NCBI GenBank assembly: GCA_003220225.1
Contig: QHRU01000036.1
Coordinates: forward strand, 1 to 64,000
Source: Candidatus Rokuibacteriota bacterium
GTDB taxonomy: Bacteria > Methylomirabilota > Methylomirabilia > Rokubacteriales > CSP1-6
DNA length: 64,000 nt
Direction of reading: 5' to 3'
Within the stretch, counting starts at the first letter, position 1; each line of letters begins with the position of its first letter. Below, one piece after another: positions 58,487 through 64,000 of this stretch. Under the pieces are notes generated by a model, which was given only the letters and a program-made list of their open reading frames with translations, searched no databases and was not told where the DNA came from. Both the position numbers and the translations under genes were made by a program.

Positions 58487-58499
58487 GCACTCCTCCGTC

Positions 58500-58507
58500 G
58501 ATATAAT
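58500..58507. promoter_or_regulatory. Symmetric -10 core between the SDR and IlvD/EDD genes
   Basis: The core holds a perfect TATAAT on the plus strand (58502-58507), 19 nt before the IlvD/EDD ATG, and a TTATAT-like -10 on the minus strand for the SDR gene. -35 boxes are weak on both sides. Confidence 0.5.
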
Positions 58508-58526
58508 CGGTGTCTCGGAGGGACAC

Positions 58527-60260
58527 ATGACAACACACACCTTGCGAAGCCGCAACTGGTTCGGGCGCATGGACCTCGACGGCTTTGCCACCCGCTCGTG
58601 GCTGAAGACCGAAGGCTTCAGCGACCTGATGTTCGACGGCCGGCCCGTGATCGGCATCGCGAACTCGTGGTCGGAGCTCACCAACTGCAACGCGCACCTG
58701 CGGCAGGTCGCCGAGGCCGTGAAGCGCGGGGCGCTGTCGGCGGGCGGCTTCCCGCTCGAGTTCCCGACGATCTCGCTCGGCGAGGTCCTCATGAAGCCGA
58801 CGACGATGCTGTTCCGGAACCTCATGGCGATGGACGTCGAGGAGTGCATCCGCGCCTATCCGCTCGACGCCGTGGTGCTCCTCTCCGGCTGCGACAAGAC
58901 GACGCCGGCCATGCTGATGGGCGCCGCGTCCGCCGACGTGCCGGCGATCATCGTCACGGGCGGGCCGATGCTGCGCGGCAAGTGGCGCCAGGAGGAGCTG
59001 GGCTCGGGCACGGACCTGTGGCGGCTCTGGGCCGAGCGGCGCGCGGGCCGGCTCACCGACGAGGAGCTCTGCGAGGCAGAGTCGTGCATGTCGCGATCGT
59101 CAGGCCACTGCATGGTGATGGGCACCGCGTCGACGATGGCGTCGATGGTGGAGGCGCTCGGGATGACGCTACCGGGCAACGCGGCGATCCCCGCGCCGGA
59201 TTCGCGGCGGCTCGCGCAGGCCGAGCTGGCCGGCCGCCGCGCCGTCGAGATGGCGAAGGCGGGCGGGCCGAAGCCGTCGGAGATCCTGACCGCGCGCGCC
59301 TTCGACAACGCGATCCGCGCGCTGATGGCCGTGGGCGGCTCCACGAACGCGGTGATCCACCTGCTCGCCGTGGCCGGGCGCGCCGGCGTGCCGCTCACCC
59401 TCGCGCGCTTCGACGAGCTCTCGCGCACCACGCCGTTCCTCCTGAATCTGAGGCCGTCGGGAAAATACCTGATGGAGGACTTCTTCTACGCGGGCGGGCT
59501 GCCGGTCGTGCTGAAGGAGCTGCTGCCGCTGCTGCACGCGGAGGCGCCGACCGTCAACGGTCGGAGCATCGCCGACAACGTGCGCGACGCGCACTGCTGG
59601 AACGACGACGTCATCCGTCCGCTCGGAGTGCCGCTGGCGTCCGAGGGCGGCCTGGCGATCCTCACCGGCAACCTCTGCCCCGACGGCGCCGTCATCAAGG
59701 TCTCCGCGGCTTCGCCGCAGCTCCTCACGCATCGTGGGCGCGCGGTGGTGTTCGAGGACCATGCGGATCTCCACGAGCGCATCGATGATCCGAAGCTCCC
59801 GATCGACGAGCACTCCGTGCTCGTGCTCAAGCAGGTCGGCCCCAAGGGTGCGCCGGGCATGCCGGAGTGGGGCGCGGCGCCCGTGCCCGCGCGGCTGCTC
59901 CAGCGTGGCGTGAAGGACATGGTGCGCATCTCGGATGCGCGCATGAGCGGCACGTCGTACGGCACCGTCGTGCTGCACGTGGCCCCGGAGTCGGCGGTGG
60001 GCGGGCCGCTGGCGCTCGTGCGCGACGGTGATGAGATCGAGCTCGACGCCCCTCGGCGCACGCTCACGCTGCGCGTCGGTGACGAGGAGCTGGCGAAGCG
60101 GAAGGCGGTCTGGAAGCCGCGCCCGCCGCACTTCGCGCGCGGCTACGGCCGGCTGTTCCTCGATCACGTGCTGCAGGCCAACGAGGGATGCGACTTCGAC
60201 TACCTCCGCGGCAGGACACCCGTGCGCTTCGAGGACAGCGCCGGCCCGTCCCACGCGTGA
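58527..60260 (+). CDS. IlvD/EDD family dehydratase, sugar-acid type
   Basis: Iron-sulfur dehydratase of 577 aa. The three cluster-binding cysteines are visible in TNCNAH, SGCDKTTPAMLMGAA and SGHCMVMGTAST. The GCDKTTPA and RSSGHC forms are those of L-arabonate, D-xylonate and related sugar-acid dehydratases more than of branched-chain IlvD. The ATG has GGAGGG 4 nt upstream. Its stop is followed at once by a dispersed two-hairpin repeat. Confidence 0.88.
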   Translation: MTTHTLRSRNWFGRMDLDGFATRSWLKTEGFSDLMFDGRPVIGIANSWSELTNCNAHLRQVAEAVKRGALSAGGFPLEFPTISLGEVLMKPTTMLFRNLMAMDVEECIRAYPLDAVVLLSGCDKTTPAMLMGAASADVPAIIVTGGPMLRGKWRQEELGSGTDLWRLWAERRAGRLTDEELCEAESCMSRSSGHCMVMGTASTMASMVEALGMTLPGNAAIPAPDSRRLAQAELAGRRAVEMAKAGGPKPSEILTARAFDNAIRALMAVGGSTNAVIHLLAVAGRAGVPLTLARFDELSRTTPFLLNLRPSGKYLMEDFFYAGGLPVVLKELLPLLHAEAPTVNGRSIADNVRDAHCWNDDVIRPLGVPLASEGGLAILTGNLCPDGAVIKVSAASPQLLTHRGRAVVFEDHADLHERIDDPKLPIDEHSVLVLKQVGPKGAPGMPEWGAAPVPARLLQRGVKDMVRISDARMSGTSYGTVVLHVAPESAVGGPLALVRDGDEIELDAPRRTLTLRVGDEELAKRKAVWKPRPPHFARGYGRLFLDHVLQANEGCDFDYLRGRTPVRFEDSAGPSHA

Positions 60261-60267
60261 GCGCGAC

Positions 60268-60342
60268 ATCGAGGAGCGCCACGGCTCCGCCGCGGCGCTC
60301 CGAGCGCTGGGGGGTTTGGGGGGCCAGGTCGGGGCCCCCCGA
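60268..60342 (+). repeat. Two-hairpin dispersed repeat, copy G
   Basis: Starting 8 nt after the IlvD/EDD stop: GAGCGCC to GGCGCTC first hairpin, a T-rich GGGGGGTTTGGGG link, and the GGGGGGCC to GGCCCCCC hairpin. It is in the same sense as the upstream gene. Confidence 0.8.
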
Positions 60343-60344
60343 CA

Positions 60345-60725
60345 TCAAGGCGATTGAATTTCGACGCGGTTGACGCCGCGGGCGACCGCGACGATGGACA
60401 GCGGCGCGAGTGGACGTCCGGCGGCGTGCGCCGCGATGACGGCGCGCGACGGCACGATCGTGGCGAGGCGCGAGGCGGTCACGATGCGCGGCGCCCTGAC
60501 GAGGGCCGGCGTCGCGCCCCGTCGCCGCGCGGGGGCGACGGCGCGGCGCACGACTTCGTCGCAGTCGCATCCGATGGCTTCGCGCGACGCGCGCGGCGCC
60601 GCGGCCGGCACGGGTATGGCCGCCGGTGCGGTCACGCGCGACGGCAACGCGGAGACGGCCGGCGGCGTCGGTGGCGGCTCTGACAGGGGCGTCGCCGCCA
60701 GCACGAGCGCGGCGGTCAGCGGCAC
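60345..60725 (-). CDS. Hypothetical alanine-rich protein
   Basis: A 126-aa frame beginning at GTG with a hydrophobic stretch (LTAALVLAATPL) and a Pro-rich linker, then REAIGCDCDEVVRRAV. It may be a small secreted or anchored protein. There is no ribosome site and the frame stays open upstream without a start. Long frames arise by chance in this GC-rich DNA, so support is limited. Confidence 0.3.
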   Translation of the reverse strand: MPLTAALVLAATPLSEPPPTPPAVSALPSRVTAPAAIPVPAAAPRASREAIGCDCDEVVRRAVAPARRRGATPALVRAPRIVTASRLATIVPSRAVIAAHAAGRPLAPLSIVAVARGVNRVEIQSP

Positions 60726-60973
60726 GCCGACGAAGAGTGCGGCGGCGCGTCCGGCCGACGGGTCGTCTCCGGCGGCGGGACGGCCTGGGTGTAGCCGGAC
60801 ATGACCCGCGTTGCACAGGTCGGACAGATGCCGTCAGAGAATTTTCACACGCAGGCCACGCCACCAGCCGACGCCAGGCAAGCGTGGATAGCCGTGATAT
60901 CGCGAGTGCCACGCGCACCGGATCAGCAGCACGCCCCTCGAGAGAGCACATGCGATGCCCGTACTCGCCGCAG
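60726..60973. other. Intergenic region without a convincing gene
   Basis: On the minus strand a short frame near 60790-60840 reads FSDGICPTCATRV, a CPxC zinc-knuckle-like stretch, but it lacks a start and soon hits a stop. It could be the broken end of an old gene. No promoter, RNA or repeat is recognised. Confidence 0.4.
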
Positions 60974-61957
60974 CTAGCGCCGCGCGAACCGAGCCTCCCC
61001 GCCGCCGCGTTCAATGACAGGGCGCAGGGACCCCGCCACCCGCAAGGCGCGGGCAGCGGCATCGGCCGGCAAGTCCCTGCGCGCCATCACGATCGCGACG
61101 GGCACGCGCCCGCCGGCGGCGGCCAGCAGGCGCCGCGCGCGGGCGGGCGGCACCGCGCCGATCTCGGCCACCAGGCGCGCCGCGCGCTCGCGCAGTTTGC
61201 GCGAGCGCGGCTGCACGTCGACCATGCGGTTGCCGTACACCTTCCCCAGCCGCGCCATGCTCGCCGTCGTCAGCGTGTTGAGGATCAGCTTGGTCGCGGT
61301 GCCCGCCTTGAGCCGCGTCGAGCCGGCGAGGACTTCGGGCCCCGGCGCTGGCGCGATGATCACGTTCGCCGTCTTTCTGGTTTGCCGTCGGGACGCCTTC
61401 GCAGGGCCTCCGGCGCCCGACGGTCTGCCCAAGAGAGCGCGCGCTGGATTACACGACACCAGCACCGTCTTCGCGCCGGCGCGGCGCGCGGCGGCGAGGG
61501 CGCCCTGCACGAACGGCGTGACGCCGCTCGCCGAGACACCGACGACCACGTCGCCGCCCCGGACGCCGGCCCGCACCGCGCGCGCCCCCGCGCGCGTGTC
61601 GTCCTCGGCGCCCTCGCGCGAGCGGAACACTGACGCGCGGCCACCGGCCATGATTGCCTGCACGCGGCTCGGCGGCGTGCCAAACGTCGGCGGGCACTCG
61701 GCGGCCTCGAGCACGCCGAGCCGGCCGCTGGTGCCGGCGCCGACGAAGATCAGCCGCCCGCCGGCGCCGAGCGCGGCGACGATCAGGTCCACGGCGGAGG
61801 CGATCTCGCGCGCGACGCGCCCGACCGCGCGCACCGCGCGCGCGTCCTCGCGATTCATCAGCGCCGCGATGCGGCGGGCGTCGAGACGGTCGAGGCGCGC
61901 GCTCGCGCGGTTGGCCCGCTCGGTGGCGAGCCGCTCGTAGCGGAGGCCGCGCGCCAT
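60974..61957 (-). CDS. murQ: N-acetylmuramic acid 6-phosphate etherase
   Basis: Cleaves the lactyl ether of MurNAc-6-phosphate to GlcNAc-6-phosphate in cell-wall recycling. The 327 aa have the SIS-domain signature FVGAGTSGRLGVLEAAECPP and VGVSASGVTPFV. The gene carries a 24-residue basic insertion or variant near RRQTRKTANV. I choose ATG 61955-61957, because a TACCAT -10 box lies 7 nt upstream; an ATG three codons earlier would overlap that box. It is divergent from a NamZ-like gene. Confidence 0.92.
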   Translation of the reverse strand: MARGLRYERLATERANRASARLDRLDARRIAALMNREDARAVRAVGRVAREIASAVDLIVAALGAGGRLIFVGAGTSGRLGVLEAAECPPTFGTPPSRVQAIMAGGRASVFRSREGAEDDTRAGARAVRAGVRGGDVVVGVSASGVTPFVQGALAAARRAGAKTVLVSCNPARALLGRPSGAGGPAKASRRQTRKTANVIIAPAPGPEVLAGSTRLKAGTATKLILNTLTTASMARLGKVYGNRMVDVQPRSRKLRERAARLVAEIGAVPPARARRLLAAAGGRVPVAIVMARRDLPADAAARALRVAGSLRPVIERGGGEARFARR

Positions 61958-61964
61958 GGCGCGC

Positions 61965-61989
61965 ATGGTATCACCGGCTGCGCTACCAT
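61965..61989. promoter_or_regulatory. Mirror-image -10 boxes of the murQ and namZ-like genes
   Basis: TACCAT on the minus strand (61965-61970) is 7 nt before the murQ ATG, and TACCAT on the plus strand (61984-61989) is 6 nt before the namZ-like GTG. The two are 13 nt apart, so polymerase on one must block the other. Confidence 0.5.
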
Positions 61990-61995
61990 CTGCGG

Positions 61996-63168
61996 GTGCC
62001 CGCCGTCCTGACCGGTCTCGACCTCCTCCTCCGCGACCGTCTTTCGAGCCTGCGCCGCCGCGCGATCGGGCTGCTCACGCACCAGGCGTCGGTGAATCGC
62101 CGGCTCGAGCACGCGGTGACGCTGCTCAGCGACGCGCGCGGCGTGCGCCTGACGCGGCTCTTCGCTCCCGAGCACGGGCTCTGGGGCGCGCCGCAAGACC
62201 ACGCGACGATCGCGAGCGACCGCGATCCCGTCACCGGGCTCCCGGTGATCAGCCTCTACGGCGCGCGCCGCGAGCCGACGCCGGCGATGCTGGCCGGGCT
62301 CGACGCGCTCGTGGTCGACCTCCAGGATGTCGGCGCGCGCTACTACACGTTTCAGTGGACGCTGGCCCTCGCCATGCGCGCCTGCGCGCGGGCGGGCGTC
62401 GAGGTCGTCGTGCTCGACCGGCCCAACCCGCTCGGCGGCGCCGTCGTCGAGGGCAACGTGCCGGATCCGGCCTTCGCGTCGTTCGTCGGCCTCTACCCGC
62501 TGCCCGCGCGGCCGGGCCTCACGCTCGGCGAGCTCGCGCGCTGGCTCGCGCTCGAGCACGGGCTCGGCGGCCGGCTCAGCGTCGTCGAAATGCGCGGCTG
62601 GCGGCGGGCGATGCTGTGGGAGGACACCGGCGTGCCGTGGGTGGCGCCGTCGCCGAACATGCCGACGCCCGACACCGCGCGCGTGTATCCCGGCGGCTGT
62701 CTGATCGAAGGCACGAACCTCTCGGAGGGGCGCGGGACGACGCGGCCCTTCGAGTGGGTCGGCGCGCCCTACCTCGACGCGCACGACTACACGGCGGCGC
62801 TCGACGCGCTCCGCTTGCCCGGCGTCGCCTTCCGTCCCGCGCGCTTCACGCCGACCTTCCACAAGTGGGCGGGACGGCTCTGCGGCGGCGTGCAGATCCA
62901 CGTCACCGACCGCGCGACGTTCAAGCCGTTCCTGACCGGGCTCGCGGTGATCAGCGCCGCGCGTCGACTGCGCCCGCGGCGCTTCGCGTGGAAGCGTCCG
63001 CCCTACGAGTTCGAGCGCCGGCGGCTGCCGATCGACATCCTGCTCGGCACCGACCGGATCCGCCGCGCGCTCGAGCGCGGTCGTCCCCTGCGAGAGATCG
63101 AGCGCAGTTGGACAGCCGACCTCGCGCGCTGGCGGCGGCGACGGGAACGCGTGCTGGCCTACCGGTGA
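61996..63168 (+). CDS. namZ: DUF1343 protein, NamZ-like exo-beta-N-acetylmuramidase
   Basis: Predicted glycosidase releasing MurNAc from peptidoglycan fragments. The 390 aa match the DUF1343 family: LTHQASVNRR, LFAPEHGLWGAPQDH, VVDLQDVGARYYTFQWTLAL, VVLDRPNPLGG and PGGCLIEGTNLSEGRGTTRP. Bacillus YbbC of this family was characterised as NamZ. The divergent murQ, acting on MurNAc-6-phosphate, strengthens the call. No signal peptide is seen, so it acts in the cytoplasm or the true start is further upstream. Confidence 0.88.
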   Translation: MPAVLTGLDLLLRDRLSSLRRRAIGLLTHQASVNRRLEHAVTLLSDARGVRLTRLFAPEHGLWGAPQDHATIASDRDPVTGLPVISLYGARREPTPAMLAGLDALVVDLQDVGARYYTFQWTLALAMRACARAGVEVVVLDRPNPLGGAVVEGNVPDPAFASFVGLYPLPARPGLTLGELARWLALEHGLGGRLSVVEMRGWRRAMLWEDTGVPWVAPSPNMPTPDTARVYPGGCLIEGTNLSEGRGTTRPFEWVGAPYLDAHDYTAALDALRLPGVAFRPARFTPTFHKWAGRLCGGVQIHVTDRATFKPFLTGLAVISAARRLRPRRFAWKRPPYEFERRRLPIDILLGTDRIRRALERGRPLREIERSWTADLARWRRRRERVLAYR

Positions 63169-63241
63169 TCGAGGGGCGCCACGGCTCCGCCGGGACGCCC
63201 CGAGCGCTGGGGGGTTTGGGGGGCCATCTCGGGGCCCCCCA
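63169..63241 (+). repeat. Two-hairpin dispersed repeat, copy H
   Basis: It begins directly after the namZ-like stop codon with the same ATCGAGG sequence as copies D and E, followed by the GGGGCGCC first hairpin and the G6/C6 second hairpin, and ends 4 nt before the stop of the convergent gene at 63246. Confidence 0.85.
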
Positions 63242-63245
63242 TTTC

Positions 63246-63611
63246 CTAGTTCGAGAAGAGCCGCGTGAAGAAGTTCTTCACGCTCGCGCCGAACGCGTCG
63301 GCGCTCTCCCTGATGCTCCCGTCCTTCAGGTGCCCCCAGGCGCTCTTGGCCGGAGGCTTCGCCGCCTGGCCGGACTCCTTGAGCTTCTCGCCGCTGAACT
63401 TCGCGCCCTCGACGACGGTGTGGCCGATGCCCTTCGCGGTCTCCTCGACGCCGGTGCCGAGCTTGCCTTCACCGATCTTTTTCGCGCCGGTCTCGACCTC
63501 GCGGGTGGCGGATTTGACCTTCGATTCGTCGGCGGCCGTGGCCGGCGCCGCCATCCAGCCGATCAGGGCCGCCAGCGGGATCGCGACGGCCAGGAGTCTC
63601 TTGGTGGTCAC
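63246..63611 (-). CDS. Small exported helical protein
   Basis: A 121-aa protein with a signal peptide (LLAVAIPLAALIGWMAAPATAADE) ending AxA. The signal is written here only by its core, cleavage being expected after ATA. The mature part is rich in Lys, Glu and Gly with loose 11-residue periodicity (ETGAKKIGEGKLGTGVEETA), suggesting an amphipathic helix. AGGAGG precedes the GTG by 9 nt. I do not recognise the family. Confidence 0.7.
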   Translation of the reverse strand: MTTKRLLAVAIPLAALIGWMAAPATAADESKVKSATREVETGAKKIGEGKLGTGVEETAKGIGHTVVEGAKFSGEKLKESGQAAKPPAKSAWGHLKDGSIRESADAFGASVKNFFTRLFSN

Positions 63612-63684
63612 GGTGGGTTGCCTCCTCGTGTGCTTCACGCCCCCAGGGTACCGCGGGGCGGTCGCCGGCGGAGGGTCCGGCGAC

Positions 63685-63900
63685 TCAGCCCCGGCGGTCG
63701 GGTAGGTCCGTCGACAATCGCGCCAGCGGATGGCCGGCCGGGATGACGGCCTCGTGGCCAAGCCGCACGACCGAATCGTGCTGCTCGATCATCCAGGCGT
63801 CGCCGCCCACGGCCGCACGCGCCGAGCCCCGGCCCTCGCGAACCGAGGCCAGCACGAGCCAGATCGCGGTGACGATCAGAACCGCCGCCAGCACCTTCAT
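63685..63900 (-). CDS. Small membrane-anchored hypothetical protein
   Basis: A 71-aa protein with an N-terminal membrane helix or signal (MKVLAAVLIVTAIWLVLAS) and a short polar tail (MIEQHDSVVRLGHEAVIPAG). ATG at 63898-63900 leaves 16 nt after the upstream stop; a GTG at 63933 would overlap that gene. Function unknown. Confidence 0.6.
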   Translation of the reverse strand: MKVLAAVLIVTAIWLVLASVREGRGSARAAVGGDAWMIEQHDSVVRLGHEAVIPAGHPLARLSTDLPDRRG

Positions 63901-63916
63901 GCCTGTCTTCTCTCGC

Positions 63917-64000
63917 TTACGAGGTGAAGCCACGCGCGCGCATGCAGCTCGCGTACGCGGCCCGATAGCGCTCGTCGTGCTTCTTGTTCTCGTTGAGACC
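63917..64000 (-). CDS. C-terminal end of a small exported protein (runs off the window)
   Basis: Only the last 27 codons are inside the window, reading NENKKHDERYRAAYASCMRA then RGFTS and stop. The YxxCMxxRGF ending is common in small lipoproteins of Gram-negative bacteria. Same direction as the two genes that follow it. Confidence 0.6.
   Translation of the reverse strand, partial: GLNENKKHDERYRAAYASCMRARGFTS

Noticed and set aside
60800-60802. ATG on the minus strand starting a 28-codon frame before the 60345-60725 frame
   Set aside because: Ends at a stop in a different frame and has no ribosome site; more likely part of the decayed stretch noted above.

Overview
The window is a very GC-rich, densely packed bacterial chromosome segment. 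Most genes lie on the minus strand, and gene ends commonly overlap by 1 or 4 nt (ATGA, GTGA, TGATG). The content is core housekeeping: EF-Tu, four tRNAs, Mfd, Rho, RF1, histidine biosynthesis, the MEP isoprenoid pathway, an Mla-type lipid transporter, F0 ATP synthase and distal complex I. This fits a Gram-negative-type, respiring, free-living bacterium. The mix of ABC uptake systems and extreme GC would suit the Rokubacteria/Methylomirabilota group, but that is an impression and not a placement.

Layout. Positions 1-842 hold the start of tuf and, upstream of it, tRNA-Thr(GGU), Gly(UCC), Tyr(GUA) and Thr(UGU); the transcribed order Thr-Tyr-Gly-Thr-tuf is that of the E. coli tufB operon. Positions 882-19763 form one almost gapless minus-strand run read right to left: prfA, prmC, murA, hisG-D-B-H-A-F-IE, a lipoprotein, mlaE-F-D, radA, a PIN-TRAM protein, ispD, ispF, cysS, rlmB. 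radA carries a full-length intein with a LAGLIDADG endonuclease, inserted inside the Walker A motif. Positions 19832-28522 hold rpmE, rho, a SurA-like lipoprotein, mfd, rex and an F0 operon (atpZ-I-B-E) that ends in a strong intrinsic terminator.

Positions 28603-43343 are a transport and glycerol-phosphate region: a HAD hydrolase, an iron-type ABC transporter, a PNPOx-like protein, glpK, an oligopeptide-type binding protein, two tandem glycerophosphodiesterases, ugpE-A-B and glpD. A HAD-IIA phosphatase joins glpD to nuoN-nuoM-nuoL (43340-49306), so complex I antiporter subunits and glycerol-phosphate oxidation appear co-transcribed. Positions 49367-64000 hold an M23 peptidase, an RraA-like protein, a type III polyketide synthase/methyltransferase/flavoprotein operon, a gamma-carbonic anhydrase, a DJ-1/PfpI protein, enoyl-CoA hydratase, acyl-CoA dehydrogenase, an SDR, an IlvD/EDD dehydratase, a divergent murQ/namZ-like MurNAc-salvage pair and small exported proteins.

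Non-coding structure is rich. One dispersed family of two-hairpin elements (8 copies) sits mostly right behind stop codons. A second family, 32 nt long (4 copies), is flanked by duplicated local sequence. Several genes have a TANNNT -10 box only 6-8 nt before the start codon, which suggests leaderless mRNAs. Three of the convergent gene pairs share or abut palindromic stop codons.
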